DNA of 64,000 nt from DSWT01 sp035415725 (GTDB taxonomy: Bacteria; Chloroflexota; Anaerolineae; B4-G1; SLSP01), in NCBI GenBank assembly GCA_035415725.1, contig DAOOGN010000001.1, positions 62,001 through 126,000 on the forward strand. The letters run 5' to 3'. The notes beneath the pieces are model-generated. The model worked only from the letters and a program-made list of their open reading frames with translations. It did no database searches and was not told where the DNA came from. Shown piece after piece: positions 1-8,033 of the stretch. Made by a program: the position numbers and the translations under genes. Within the stretch, counting starts at the first letter, position 1, and every line of letters starts with the position of its first letter.

Positions 1-1027
1 AGGTCATAAACTCCCGCAGATCAGCAAAGAGCACGGAGACGGTTTGCCATTGTCCGCCGGGCTGGATACGGTGGGGGTTTTCGAGGATGCGGTTTACAAC
101 GGCAGAGGGGACGTAATGCTCAAACAGGCTCCGTAATTCGCGCTTTTCATCCTCGCGTTGGGTCTCGATTTCCGCTAACAAGCGGAAGTTTTCAATCGCA
201 ATGGCGGCATAATCGGCCAGCATCCGCAACAGTCGCCGGTCATCCTGGTTGAGAGGTTCACGGTTGCGCTTATTGCTCACCGTCAGCGAGCCGACGATTT
301 TGCCGCCCCATTGTAAAGGCACATTCATCATCAAGCCGGAAGAAAGGGTCTGAATGTTGGGCGGTTCTGCCGGTGAGAGGTACTCTTTGTTCCAGTGTTC
401 ACGCAGGACATGAGTGGTGGGATCGCCGGTGTCAGGGTCCAGCAGGACGAGCAATCCATCCCGTGCACCGGTGAGATAAAGCGCGGCGTCGATGATGCGC
501 TCCAGCAGTTTATCGCGCTCTCGCAGCGTCGTCACGGACTTGCTGACGCGGGAGAGGGTGTCGAGTTGTCGCAGTCGATGGGTCAGTTCGGCGTTGGTGC
601 GCTCCAGTTTCTTGAGCAGCGCAGCGCGTTCTTGCCGGAGGTGTGTTAATGTCAGCACGCGCTCGATGGAGGTGCGCAGATCGTTGATCTCAAAGGGTTT
701 GGAGACGTAATCCAGGACACCCAGACGAAATACATCGATGGCGACGGACTCCGACCCATGCGAGGTAATGAGGATGACGGGCAAGTCGATTCCTTGCTCC
801 TTGAGAGCCTGCAGCACTTCGATGCCGTTCATGCGTGGCATGTCGTAATCCAGGAGCATCAGGTCGGGGTGGATTTCCTTCGCCAGGGCCAAGCCTGCTT
901 TACCGTCGAATGCTTCTGTCACCGTATAGCCTATCGGTTCCAACACGGCATCTTTCAAGAATTCCAGGATTTCTATATTGTCATCCACAACCAGGATATG
1001 GGCGCCTTGAGTTGGTGTTTCAAGCAT
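1..1027 (-). CDS. Response regulator-GAF-class III nucleotide cyclase (3' end beyond window)
   Basis: The reverse strand is open from an ATG at 1027 to the window edge. It begins with a receiver domain (about residues 10-125): acidic pair in ILVVDDN, acceptor Asp in LMLLDYDMP, and the Lys in YVSKPFE. A short coil and a GAF domain follow (about 150-290, ending IAIENFRLLAEIE). The last visible residues, TVSVLFADLREFM, match the first metal-binding Asp motif of class III adenylate/guanylate cyclases. The protein is therefore probably a phosphorylation-controlled cAMP or cGMP synthase in the cytoplasm. The catalytic core and substrate-specifying residues lie outside the window, so the nucleotide cannot be named. 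A separate promoter lies just upstream, so it need not be co-transcribed with mnmA. The domain calls are seen directly; control by the kinase at 14653-17070 is only a possibility. Confidence 0.85.
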   Translation of the reverse strand, partial: MLETPTQGAHILVVDDNIEILEFLKDAVLEPIGYTVTEAFDGKAGLALAKEIHPDLMLLDYDMPRMNGIEVLQALKEQGIDLPVILITSHGSESVAIDVFRLGVLDYVSKPFEINDLRTSIERVLTLTHLRQERAALLKKLERTNAELTHRLRQLDTLSRVSKSVTTLRERDKLLERIIDAALYLTGARDGLLVLLDPDTGDPTTHVLREHWNKEYLSPAEPPNIQTLSSGLMMNVPLQWGGKIVGSLTVSNKRNREPLNQDDRRLLRMLADYAAIAIENFRLLAEIETQREDEKRELRSLFEHYVPSAVVNRILENPHRIQPGGQWQTVSVLFADLREFMT

Positions 1028-1055
1028 GGCTTCATCTTTCTGATAAGATAATCTA

Positions 1056-1083
1056 TTTATAACCTTTTTGCTGTAAAATGCAA
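1056..1083 (-). promoter_or_regulatory. Sigma70-type promoter for the receiver-GAF-cyclase gene
   Basis: On the minus strand there is a TTGCAT box (1083-1078), a 16-bp spacer and TATAAA (1061-1056). This is about 30 bases upstream of the ATG at 1027, in the 75-bp gap after mnmA. It would give a leader of roughly 20 nt. Confidence 0.5.
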
Positions 1084-1102
1084 GGAAAGTTGGTGCTTGT
1101 AC

Positions 1103-2188
1103 CTATGAGTCCAACTCAGTGATGATGCCGCCGCCAATCACTTCTGCATCCTGGTAGAACACCAACGATTGTCCAGGGGCGACGCTGCGCTGCGGCTGGG
1201 CGAAGTGGACTGCGGCGCGGTCTCTATCAACAACGCGCACTATGACGTCCACACGGGGCGCGCGATAGCGGATACGACCCTGGGCGGAGAAGACGTCGGC
1301 CGGCGGCGCTCCCGCCGTGAAGGTCAGCATGGTGAGGAGACATCCTTCTCGCATCAGGCTCGCTGCCGGGCCGACGATCACGGCATTGTCCTGGGGGCGT
1401 AAGCGAACGACGTAGAGCGGTTCCGACGCGGCGATGCCCAGTCCATGGCGCTGCCCCACCGTATAATGGGATAATCCGTGGTGCTCGCCTAATTTCTCAC
1501 CGTTCTCGTTGTAGATGGGGCCGGGGCGGACGACGTCGGGATGCAGGTGAGCGACCAGGGTGCGATAATCGCCGCCGCGCATAAAGCAGAGGTCCTGGCT
1601 ATCAGCGACTGCGGCATCTGGCAACCCGTATTGACGCGCCATCTCGCGCACAGCGGCTTTGCTGGCAACGCTGCCCAGGGGTAGTAGCAACCGGGTGAGG
1701 TGACGTTGTGTGAGACGATAAAGTGCGTAACTCTGGTCTTTCTGCCGGTCCTGCGCTTGCAGTAAGCGGGCCGGCCCGGCGAGAGGATGGTCGACGCGCG
1801 CATAATGCCCCGTAGCGATCCACAGTGCGCCGAGACGATCCGCCACTGCGGACAAAACGGCGAATTTCAGCCGGGGATTGCACATCACGCATGGATTGGG
1901 TGTGCATCCCCCGACGTATGCGGCGACAAACGGCTCAATCACGTCGCGGTAGAAGCGCACTTCCACATCCTCGATGTGGAGTGGAAGGTGGAGCGCATTT
2001 GCCACCGCTGCTGCTGAATCCAGCGTGATCTCGTCGTTCTCGCCGGGGGTGTGCCACGTCTTCAGCGTTACACCATGGACCTCATAACCCTGCGCCTGGA
2101 GCAGTGCCGCGGCGACAGCGCTATCCACGCCGCCGCTCAGGCCGATCACGACACGACTGCAAGCGGGTTCGGGCTGATTTGTGGTCAT
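1103..2188 (-). CDS. mnmA: tRNA-specific 2-thiouridylase MnmA
   Basis: MnmA makes the 2-thio group of s2U34 in Lys, Glu and Gln tRNAs, using ATP and sulfur relayed to its own cysteines. The N-type ATP pyrophosphatase P-loop SGGVDS is at residues 18-23. The catalytic cysteine is C100 in TPNPCVMCN, and the second, persulfide-forming cysteine is C201 in DSQDLCFM. The conserved GHYARV motif lies between them, and the C-terminal beta-barrel region (from about 245) is present. The length of 361 aa is normal for the family. The ATG at 2188 is preceded by AAGGGG on the minus strand. It is transcribed divergently from the DUF4870 gene. All key residues are present, so it should be active. Confidence 0.96.
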   Translation of the reverse strand: MTTNQPEPACSRVVIGLSGGVDSAVAAALLQAQGYEVHGVTLKTWHTPGENDEITLDSAAAVANALHLPLHIEDVEVRFYRDVIEPFVAAYVGGCTPNPCVMCNPRLKFAVLSAVADRLGALWIATGHYARVDHPLAGPARLLQAQDRQKDQSYALYRLTQRHLTRLLLPLGSVASKAAVREMARQYGLPDAAVADSQDLCFMRGGDYRTLVAHLHPDVVRPGPIYNENGEKLGEHHGLSHYTVGQRHGLGIAASEPLYVVRLRPQDNAVIVGPAASLMREGCLLTMLTFTAGAPPADVFSAQGRIRYRAPRVDVIVRVVDRDRAAVHFAQPQRSVAPGQSLVFYQDAEVIGGGIITELDS

Positions 2189-2197
2189 AAAGTCCCC

Positions 2198-2226
2198 TTG
2201 ACTTTTCTATGAATTCCACCTACAAT
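2198..2226 (+). promoter_or_regulatory. Sigma70-type promoter of the DUF4870 gene
   Basis: TTGACT (2198-2203), a 17-bp spacer and TACAAT (2221-2226) form a near-consensus promoter in the divergent gap after mnmA. The expected transcription start near 2233 lies downstream of the earlier in-frame ATG at 2209. This supports translation from 2290 with a leader of about 55 nt. Confidence 0.7.
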
Positions 2227-2289
2227 AAGATACGAAGTCTGCAGATTTGTATTACATCATATCATAAAGGGAAAAAAAGGAGTTGTGCT

Positions 2290-2631
2290 ATGGTTCAGAT
2301 GGATTCGCAAGTACCCATGGATGTGACCGATGATGATAAGTTATGGGCGTTGTTGAGCTGGATTTTGGCACCTATCATCCCCATTATTGTGCTCCTGATC
2401 CAGGAGAAGAATGTTCGCCCCTTCATTCGCTACAATGCTATCCAGGCGCTGGTTGTGAGCGTGATTGGCTATGTGGTTTCCTCGGTTCTGTCCTTTGTCT
2501 TCGTTGGCTGTGTTGTGGGTGTAGCCGTCTTGGTGTACCTGATTTACCTGGCGGTTCAGTCTTATCAAGGGAAATGGGTCAAAGTTCCCGTCGTCACCGA
2601 CTTCTGCAAAGGCCAGGGCTGGATTAGCTAA
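2290..2631 (+). CDS. DUF4870 domain small membrane protein
   Basis: The protein has 113 aa. A short acidic N-terminus ends in DDDKLWALLSW. Two or three hydrophobic helices follow (about 17-36, 50-72 and 72-90), with the DUF4870/Tic20-like signature VRPFIRYNAIQAL between the first two. It is an integral membrane protein of unknown biochemical role. The start at 2290 is chosen because AAGGAG lies 8 bases upstream and the mapped promoter excludes the earlier in-frame ATG at 2209. The gene stands alone, with its own promoter and a terminator directly after it. The family assignment rests on the WALLSW...RPFIRYNA pattern; function is not inferred. Confidence 0.85.
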   Translation: MVQMDSQVPMDVTDDDKLWALLSWILAPIIPIIVLLIQEKNVRPFIRYNAIQALVVSVIGYVVSSVLSFVFVGCVVGVAVLVYLIYLAVQSYQGKWVKVPVVTDFCKGQGWIS

Positions 2632-2648
2632 CGATTCTCATCCTCATC

Positions 2649-2680
2649 AAGCGGCTTCCTCAGGCGAGAAAGCCGCTTTT
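2649..2680 (+). terminator. Rho-independent terminator after the DUF4870 gene
   Basis: A perfect 9-bp stem pairs AAGCGGCTT (2649-2657) with AAGCCGCTT (2670-2678) across a 12-nt loop, followed by a short T run (2677-2680). It lies 17 bases after the DUF4870 stop. The T run overlaps the recJ -35 box. Confidence 0.7.
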
Positions 2681-2706
2681 GACGTGCCTGGGCGTCATGG
2701 TATACT
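2679..2706 (+). promoter_or_regulatory. recJ promoter with extended -10, probably leaderless
   Basis: TTGACG (2679-2684), a 16-bp spacer and TATACT (2701-2706) with an upstream TGG (2698-2700) form an extended -10 promoter. The recJ ATG at 2713 is only 7 bases beyond the -10 box, where the transcript would normally begin. No Shine-Dalgarno sequence precedes it, so the mRNA is probably leaderless. Confidence 0.65.
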
Positions 2707-2712
2707 GACGGC

Positions 2713-4464
2713 ATGGGAATGTTAGCCTGCAAGCGTTGGTATATTGCACCCCCGGCGCCCCCGGTGTTTTTTGAACGTTTGCCCTCTATTCCCCCGCTGG
2801 TGGCTCAAGTGCTTTACAATCGTGGAATTACCACCTGTGAGGAGGCCGCAGCTTTCCTTCAGGGCACGTTTGAACCCGACAACCCCTTCCGTATGCAAGA
2901 TATGCCCCGCGCTGTGACTTTGCTCCGCAAGGCCATCGCCCGGCATAATCCGATTGTTATCTACGGTGACTATGATGTGGACGGGGTAACGGCTTCGGCG
3001 ATCCTGGTACAGACGCTGGAATCCCTGGGCGCACAGGTTACAGTCCACATCCCTAACCGGCTGGATGAAGGGTACGGTCTGAATGTCGAGGCCATCACTG
3101 AGTTGGCGCAGGGTGGGGCGCGCGTCCTCATCACGGTCGATTGTGGCATTCGTTCCCTCAACGAAGTCGCAGTGGCGCGGCAGCTCGGTATGACGGTGAT
3201 TGTGACCGATCACCACCACATTGGGCCGGCGCTGCCCCAGGCAAACGCGGTGATCAATCCCCGCCGTTCTGATTGCACTTATCCGTTCAAAGACCTGGCG
3301 GGCGTGGGGGTGGCCTACAAACTGGCTCAGGCGCTGCTGCGGGCGAATAGACAGGTCCCGCTTCTGACCACGCAGTTTTTGCTGGATGAAGCCGATTTGC
3401 TGGATTTGGTCGCTTTGGGAACCGTCGCGGACATGGTGCCGTTGTTGGGCGAAAATCACATGCTGGTTTTGCAGGGCCTGGTTCGTATCAACGAAGCGCG
3501 CCGTCCCGGACTGAGTGCGTTGATGGAGCTTTCCGGTGTCGCGCCGGGGACCGTGACCACCAAGTCTATCGGGTTTGTGCTGGCGCCGCGTCTCAACGCC
3601 GCCGGGCGTCTCAGCGAGGCGATGACCTCGCTGGAACTTTTGTTGGCCCCCGATATGAAGAGCGCCGTCCCTCTGGCCAAGGATTTGAACACTCTGAATG
3701 AAGAGCGACGCAATCTAACATTGAGTGTGCAGGAGCGCGCCCGTGAATTGATCATAGCGCGGGGCGAGATGCCGCCGTTGTTGTTTGCGGCGTCGCCTGA
3801 TTTTCCCCACGGGGTGGTGGGACTGGCTGCCAGTCGACTCCTTGATGAGTTCTACCGCCCCGCGGTTGTCGTCTCGATTGAAGACGAGTGGAGCAAAGGC
3901 TCGGCGCGCTCCATCCCCGAGTTCCACATCACTGAGGCGTTGGATGCGGTGGGGGATCTGTTGTTGCACCACGGGGGACATTCGGCGGCGGCCGGCTTCA
4001 CCATTGCGACGGATCGTCTGCCGGACCTGGAGACACGCTTACTGGCGTTAGCCCGCGAGCGTTTCGCCGGCGCGCCCCCCACGCCCATCCTTCAGGTTGA
4101 TGCCGAAGTGCCGCTGGAGAGTCTTTCCTGGGATGTTTACCACGCCCTGGAGCACCTGGAACCTTTCGGCTATGGCAACGCCGTGCCGGTTCTCGTCAGC
4201 CGCAACGCGCGGGTGATCGATTACCGCGCAGTGGGCGCCGATGGACGCCATCTCAAGCTACGCCTGGCCGATGATCACGGCGGGGTGTGGGACGCCATCG
4301 CTTTTCGTCAGGGGCAGTGGATGGGTCATTTGCCTGGCCGGATCGACCTGGCCTATATGCTAGAAGCCAACTCGTGGAATGAGCACGTCAACTTGCAACT
4401 TAACGTCCAGGATATTCATGTTCCGGGCGAAGAGGAAGCGCAGCAAGAAGCGGCGCATGAGTGA
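2713..4464 (+). CDS. recJ: Single-stranded-DNA-specific exonuclease RecJ
   Basis: RecJ degrades single-stranded DNA 5' to 3' in RecF-pathway recombination, mismatch repair and base-excision repair. The DHH phosphoesterase motifs are in order: DYDVDG (86-91), DCGIRS (143-148), TDHHHI (165-170), then ALGTVADMVPL and NAAGRLSEA. The DHHA1 region follows with FPHGVVGLAASRL and GGHSAAAGF, and the OB-like C-terminal domain ends at residue 583. All metal-binding Asp and His motifs are intact and the length is normal. The ATG at 2713 immediately follows a strong promoter, so translation probably starts on the first base of the message. A second ATG two codons later cannot be excluded. Confidence 0.96.
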   Translation: MGMLACKRWYIAPPAPPVFFERLPSIPPLVAQVLYNRGITTCEEAAAFLQGTFEPDNPFRMQDMPRAVTLLRKAIARHNPIVIYGDYDVDGVTASAILVQTLESLGAQVTVHIPNRLDEGYGLNVEAITELAQGGARVLITVDCGIRSLNEVAVARQLGMTVIVTDHHHIGPALPQANAVINPRRSDCTYPFKDLAGVGVAYKLAQALLRANRQVPLLTTQFLLDEADLLDLVALGTVADMVPLLGENHMLVLQGLVRINEARRPGLSALMELSGVAPGTVTTKSIGFVLAPRLNAAGRLSEAMTSLELLLAPDMKSAVPLAKDLNTLNEERRNLTLSVQERARELIIARGEMPPLLFAASPDFPHGVVGLAASRLLDEFYRPAVVVSIEDEWSKGSARSIPEFHITEALDAVGDLLLHHGGHSAAAGFTIATDRLPDLETRLLALARERFAGAPPTPILQVDAEVPLESLSWDVYHALEHLEPFGYGNAVPVLVSRNARVIDYRAVGADGRHLKLRLADDHGGVWDAIAFRQGQWMGHLPGRIDLAYMLEANSWNEHVNLQLNVQDIHVPGEEEAQQEAAHE

Positions 4465-4539
4465 ATGGCCTTATGACCCATGGCCCCCTCCCGGGACCCC
4501 GTGACTAACGACTATCAGACTGTTTTCAAGGAGTAACCC

Positions 4540-5505
4540 ATGCGTATTCTCGTCACCGGCGCGGCCGGCTTCATCGGCAGTAACCTGGCCGAAGCCTTGC
4601 TTCAGCGGGGCGATGTCGTCGCCGGATTGGATAACTTCAATGCTTACTACAGCCCGGCGCGCAAGCGGGCCAACGCGGCGGCGCTGGCGGCGTATCCGGC
4701 CTTCACGCTGCACGAGGCCGATCTGCGCGATGAAGCCGCCGTCGCAGCTATCTTGGCCGGAGGACGCTTCGACGCCGTGGCCCATCTGGGCGCGATGGCG
4801 AACGTGCGCTATTCCATCGAGCGCGCGCCGCTCTACACCGACGTGAACATCCGCGGCACGGTGAATGTGCTCGAAGGCGCGCGCCTGGCGGGGACGCCGC
4901 ACGTCGTTTTCGCCTCCACCTCATCGGTCTACGGCAAGACGGAGCAATTGCCCTTCGTTGAAAGCGACCCCCTCGGCAAGCCGCTCGCGCCCTATCCCGC
5001 GAGCAAAATCGCCGGGGAGCTGATGGGCTACACCTATTACAACCTCTTCGGCATCTCCTTCACGGCGGTGCGCTTCTTCAGCGTCTACGGCCCGCGCGGA
5101 CGTCCCGACATGATGCCCTACATGATCACCGACAGCATCGTCCACGGCAAGACTTTCAAGCTGTACGACGCCGGCGAGATGTGGCGCGATTGGACCTACG
5201 TGGGCGACATCGTGCGCGGGGTGATCGCCGCGTTGGAGACGCCGCTAGGCTACGAGCGGGTGAACCTGGGACGCGGCGAACCGGTGCGCATGGCGGATTT
5301 CGTGACGTTGGTGGAGCGCCTCGTCGGCAAGCCCGCGCGTATGGACACACCGCCTGCCCCCGCCAGTGAGCCGCCCATCACCTACGCCGACATTACCAAA
5401 GCACGCACGCTCCTGGGCTACGCTCCGCATGTCTCCGTCGAAGAGGGAATGACACGGTTTTGGGAATGGTACAAGGCCGAGGTGGAGCCGGCTGACCACG
5501 AATAG
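4540..5505 (+). CDS. Extended SDR epimerase, UDP-glucuronate 4-epimerase-like
   Basis: This nucleotide-sugar epimerase probably supplies uronic acid or related sugars for surface polysaccharides. The NAD-binding GAAGFIGS loop is at residues 7-14. The catalytic Ser lies in STSSVYG (about 126-132) and the Tyr/Lys pair in YPASK (152-156). The YYSPARKR segment after the first Rossmann unit, together with RFFSVYGPRGRPDM, resembles UDP-GlcA 4-epimerases (CapI type) more than GalE. The length of 321 aa is typical. AAGGAG lies 6 bases before the ATG. It follows recJ after 75 bp and could share its transcript. Exact substrate is inferred; UDP-GlcNAc or dTDP-sugar epimerases are alternatives. Confidence 0.85.
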   Translation: MRILVTGAAGFIGSNLAEALLQRGDVVAGLDNFNAYYSPARKRANAAALAAYPAFTLHEADLRDEAAVAAILAGGRFDAVAHLGAMANVRYSIERAPLYTDVNIRGTVNVLEGARLAGTPHVVFASTSSVYGKTEQLPFVESDPLGKPLAPYPASKIAGELMGYTYYNLFGISFTAVRFFSVYGPRGRPDMMPYMITDSIVHGKTFKLYDAGEMWRDWTYVGDIVRGVIAALETPLGYERVNLGRGEPVRMADFVTLVERLVGKPARMDTPPAPASEPPITYADITKARTLLGYAPHVSVEEGMTRFWEWYKAEVEPADHE

Positions 5506-5611
5506 GACGGCGAATAGGGGGTACATAACCGTCCGGCGGCATAGGGCGATTTGCCAAATTACCCTACATCGCGTGGGCCGGTTTCCGGCTGCACCCGCCG
5601 GGGCAGTCCTA

Positions 5612-5639
5612 TTGTTTCATAGTCTGTTTGGAGTATACT
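5612..5639 (+). promoter_or_regulatory. Possible promoter in front of a gene remnant
   Basis: TTGTTT (5612-5617), a 16-bp spacer and TATACT (5634-5639). It lies about 37 bases upstream of the ATG at 5677, which has a G-rich stretch (5661-5670) suited to ribosome binding. The weak -35 keeps this tentative. Confidence 0.35.
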
Positions 5640-5676
5640 GGCAGTACACAGGCCTGTCTTGGGGGGGGAAGTAGCG

Positions 5677-5825
5677 ATGATTCTTTACGTCGAAGGTGAT
5701 ATGAGACGTTGATGGCGTTTTGGCAGCAACTCCGCACGCATGGTTTTTCTATGCGTCATAGTGCGCCTGGCATCCATCGAGAGGTTTCCTATCTTATTCC
5801 GATTTTTTTCCGCGTTAGATTATGT
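5677..5825 (+). pseudogene. Frameshifted and truncated remnant of an unidentified small gene
   Basis: An ATG at 5677 after a G-rich ribosome-binding stretch encodes MILYVEGDMRR and then stops at 5712. One base added after codon 8 would join it to an open frame continuing ETLMAFWQQLRTHGF and on to about 5825. There, repeat-like sequence begins and the translation turns into low-complexity PPLPGGERG. A promoter-like sequence, a ribosome site, a one-base frame break and abutting repeat sequence together suggest a decayed gene. I do not recognise the product. The alternative is chance open reading in a non-coding gap. Confidence 0.35.
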
Positions 5826-6035
5826 GTAACTATTCAGCCACCCTTGCCAGGTGGCGAACGGGGCTTTGGGGAGGGCACATAACAGGTTACCCTTCGGCAG
5901 GTGATGACCCTCTCATCCCCCAGCCCCCTTCTCCCCCGCCAGCGGGGAAGAAGGGGGCAAAAGGGGAGTGTGGCGGGCGGCGAAGCCGCCCGCCACACTC
6001 CCACCCAATTTTGCAAGATGGGTGTTTGTATAGTC
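5826..6035. repeat. Repeat-rich insert with an 18-bp perfect inverted repeat
   Basis: This stretch carries C-rich and G-rich runs (about 5911-5966) of a type widely repeated between genes in bacterial genomes. It also holds a perfect 18-bp inverted repeat at 5964-5981 and 5985-6002 around a GAA loop (arms GGGAGTGTGGCGGGCGGC and its complement). It separates two gene remnants, which fits a small non-autonomous mobile or REP-like element that interrupted coding sequence. No transposase and no clear target-site duplication is visible. Confidence 0.55.
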
Positions 6036-6039
6036 GCAA

Positions 6040-6226
6040 ACATCTGGAGGACTACAAGCAACTCATTGTGAGCAGCGGAAGCTCTGACGTGTTATCGACG
6101 ACAGAGGCAGGAGTGAAGGATTGTGTGCGTTTGTATTTTCGTCCGCAGACGCCTACACAATATCACATAGAAGGGATTCGCTCTAAAGCCATACTGGCGG
6201 CTTCGAAATTTCCAGATGCGCATTGT
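6040..6226 (+). pseudogene. Gene remnant resembling a DarT-type (DUF4433) ADP-ribosyltransferase segment
   Basis: One open frame between the palindrome and hutH encodes HLEDYKQLIVSS, then VRLYFRPQTPTQYHIEG, and ends in FPDAHC at 6226 just before the hutH ATG. From memory, the VRLYFRPxTPTQYxxEG...AHC pattern is like the core of DUF4433/DarT-like DNA ADP-ribosyltransferase toxins, in which AHC is followed by a PVPV hydrophobic strand. Here the frame continues only into sequence antiphase to hutH, so neither an N-terminus nor a C-terminus remains. It looks like a broken toxin-like gene cut by the repeat on the left and the hutH junction on the right. The family match needs a profile search. Confidence 0.4.
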
Positions 6227-6227
6227 A

Positions 6228-7769
6228 ATGGACACCACCATTCTCATCACCGGCGAACACCTGACCATGGAAGACGTTGCCGCGGTCGCAGCGGGGGCGC
6301 GAGCGGCGCTTGCGCCTTACGCGGCGGAGGCGATGGCACGCTCGTGGGAGGGTGTGCAGACGTTGCTGGCGAACGGCGAGATTGCTTACGGCATCACCAC
6401 GGGCTTCGGCGCGTTCAAGGGACGCATTATTCCGCCGCACGAGGTGGCGGCGTTGCAACGCAATCTGGTGTTGAGCCACGCTGCCGGCGTCGGCCCGGCG
6501 TTGGATGTGCCGACGGTGCGCGCGGTAATCGCGGTGCGCGTCAACACGCTGGCGATGGGCTATTCGGGCATCCGCCCGCAGGTCGTGGAGGCGCTGCTGG
6601 CGCTGCTGAACGCGGGTATCGTGCCGGTGATCCCGGCGTATGGCTCGCTTGGCGCGAGCGGCGATCTGGCCCCCCTGGCGCATCTGGCGTGTGTGCTCAT
6701 CGGCGCCGGCGAGGCGTTCTACGAGGGTGAACGGCTGCCCGGCGCGGAGACGCTGCGTCGCGCGGGTCTCGCGCCGGTGGAACTCGGTGCGAAGGAGGGG
6801 CTGGCGCTCCTCAACGGTACGGCGGTGACAACGGCCATCGGCACGCTGGTCACACTGCGCGCGGAAAACCTCGTCCGCGCCGCCGACATCGCCGGCGCGC
6901 TCTCGTTGGAGGCGCTGCGCGGTACGGTCGCCGCCTTCGATCCGCGCATCCACCTGGTCCGCCCGCACCCGCGCCAGGTGGATGCCGCCGCTTACGTCCG
7001 TCGCCTGCTGGAAGGCAGTACCTTCGTCCGCCCCCACGACCCCCGCGACATTCAGGACGCCTATAGTTTGCGCTGCATGCCGCAGGTCCACGGCGCGGTG
7101 CGCGATACGGTCGCTTATGCGCGTTGGGCGCTGGAAATCGAGCTGAACGCCGTCACCGACAATCCGCTGATCTTCTTCGAGCCGGATGGACGCCCCGTGG
7201 TGCTTTCCGGCGGAAATTTTCACGCGGAGCCGGTGGGACTGGCGTTGGATTACGTCAAGCTGGGGCTGGTGGATTTGGGCAACATCAGCGAGAGACGCAC
7301 GGCGCGGCTGGTGGACGAAGCGTCGAGCAACGGATTGCCGCCATTCCTCACGCGGTACGGCGGCCTGGAGAGCGGTTTTATGCTCGCGCAGTACACGGCG
7401 GCGGCGCTGGCTTCGGAGAACAAAGTGCTGGCGCATCCGTCGACGGCGGACACGATCCCCACTTCCGCCAACACCGAGGATCACGTGAGCATGGCGACGA
7501 ACGCGGCGCATCATGCCCGCCAGGTCATGGAGAATGTCGAACACATCATCGCCATCGAATTGCTGGCGGCGGCGCAGGGCATCGACTTCCGGCGTGCGCA
7601 GTTGGGGGCGTCCGCCTGTCTGGGGCAGGGTACGGCGGCAGCCTACGCGGCGATCCGCGCGCGCGTTCCTTTTCTGGAGCACGATGCGCCGCTCTCCCCG
7701 CTCATCGAGGCGGTGCGGGATTTGATCGCCAGTGGCGATTTGGTGGCGGCGGTGGATGGAGAATTGTAG
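6228..7769 (+). CDS. hutH: Histidine ammonia-lyase HutH
   Basis: HutH removes ammonia from L-histidine to give urocanate, the first step of histidine breakdown. The self-forming MIO cofactor triad Ala-Ser-Gly is at residues 143-145 in GSLGASGDLAPLAH, and the active-site Tyr is at about 54 in YGITTGFG. NLVLSHAAG and the Glu in SANTEDHVSM are the His-specific signatures rather than those of Phe or Tyr lyases. The length is 513 aa. I place the start at 6228 rather than 6216 because the upstream remnant's homology runs to 6226, because MIO and Tyr numbering then match the family, and because few residues precede the LT-x-EDV start of the fold. No ribosome site is evident. No hutU, hutI or hutG is nearby, so a complete hut pathway is not encoded here. 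Confidence 0.9.
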   Translation: MDTTILITGEHLTMEDVAAVAAGARAALAPYAAEAMARSWEGVQTLLANGEIAYGITTGFGAFKGRIIPPHEVAALQRNLVLSHAAGVGPALDVPTVRAVIAVRVNTLAMGYSGIRPQVVEALLALLNAGIVPVIPAYGSLGASGDLAPLAHLACVLIGAGEAFYEGERLPGAETLRRAGLAPVELGAKEGLALLNGTAVTTAIGTLVTLRAENLVRAADIAGALSLEALRGTVAAFDPRIHLVRPHPRQVDAAAYVRRLLEGSTFVRPHDPRDIQDAYSLRCMPQVHGAVRDTVAYARWALEIELNAVTDNPLIFFEPDGRPVVLSGGNFHAEPVGLALDYVKLGLVDLGNISERRTARLVDEASSNGLPPFLTRYGGLESGFMLAQYTAAALASENKVLAHPSTADTIPTSANTEDHVSMATNAAHHARQVMENVEHIIAIELLAAAQGIDFRRAQLGASACLGQGTAAAYAAIRARVPFLEHDAPLSPLIEAVRDLIASGDLVAAVDGEL

Positions 7770-7952
7770 ACAGTCGTGGCGCCGTTTCCTGCTTTTTGCC
7801 GTGGAGGTCGTTGAGAACGCAGAGAAAACACAGAGAAGCTCAGTGGTTTCTGCGCACTTTGCGGTAAACTCTAGCGCAAACCGCGTAACGACTCCCGTGT
7901 TCGGGCCGGTCTCTGACCGTGCCTGCCCCACGGCTGAGTTTGCGGTGGCGCG

Positions 7953-7994
7953 GTCGGAGACCGGTCACAGCTTGTCGGAGATCGGCCACAGCTT
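7953..7994. repeat. Two 21-bp direct repeats
   Basis: GTCGGAGACCGGTCACAGC followed by TT (7953-7973) is repeated head to tail at 7974-7994 with two mismatches. A third partial unit (GTC) begins at 7995. Function is unknown. Confidence 0.7.
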
Positions 7995-8033
7995 GTCAAG
8001 AAGTCATATCTTTACAGACGCTAGACGTTGATG

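Noticed and set aside
5712..5882. 56-codon open frame starting at TGATG
   Set aside because: Best explained as the second half of the frameshifted remnant running into repeat sequence, not a separate gene.
5822..6730. 302-codon open frame reading into hutH
   Set aside because: It joins repeat translation, the toxin-like remnant and an antiphase reading of hutH. Only the middle part (6040-6226) looks protein-like; the rest is low complexity.
6183..7931. 582-codon open frame on the minus strand opposite hutH
   Set aside because: Arg/His-rich antisense shadow of a GC-rich gene with intact catalytic motifs on the plus strand.
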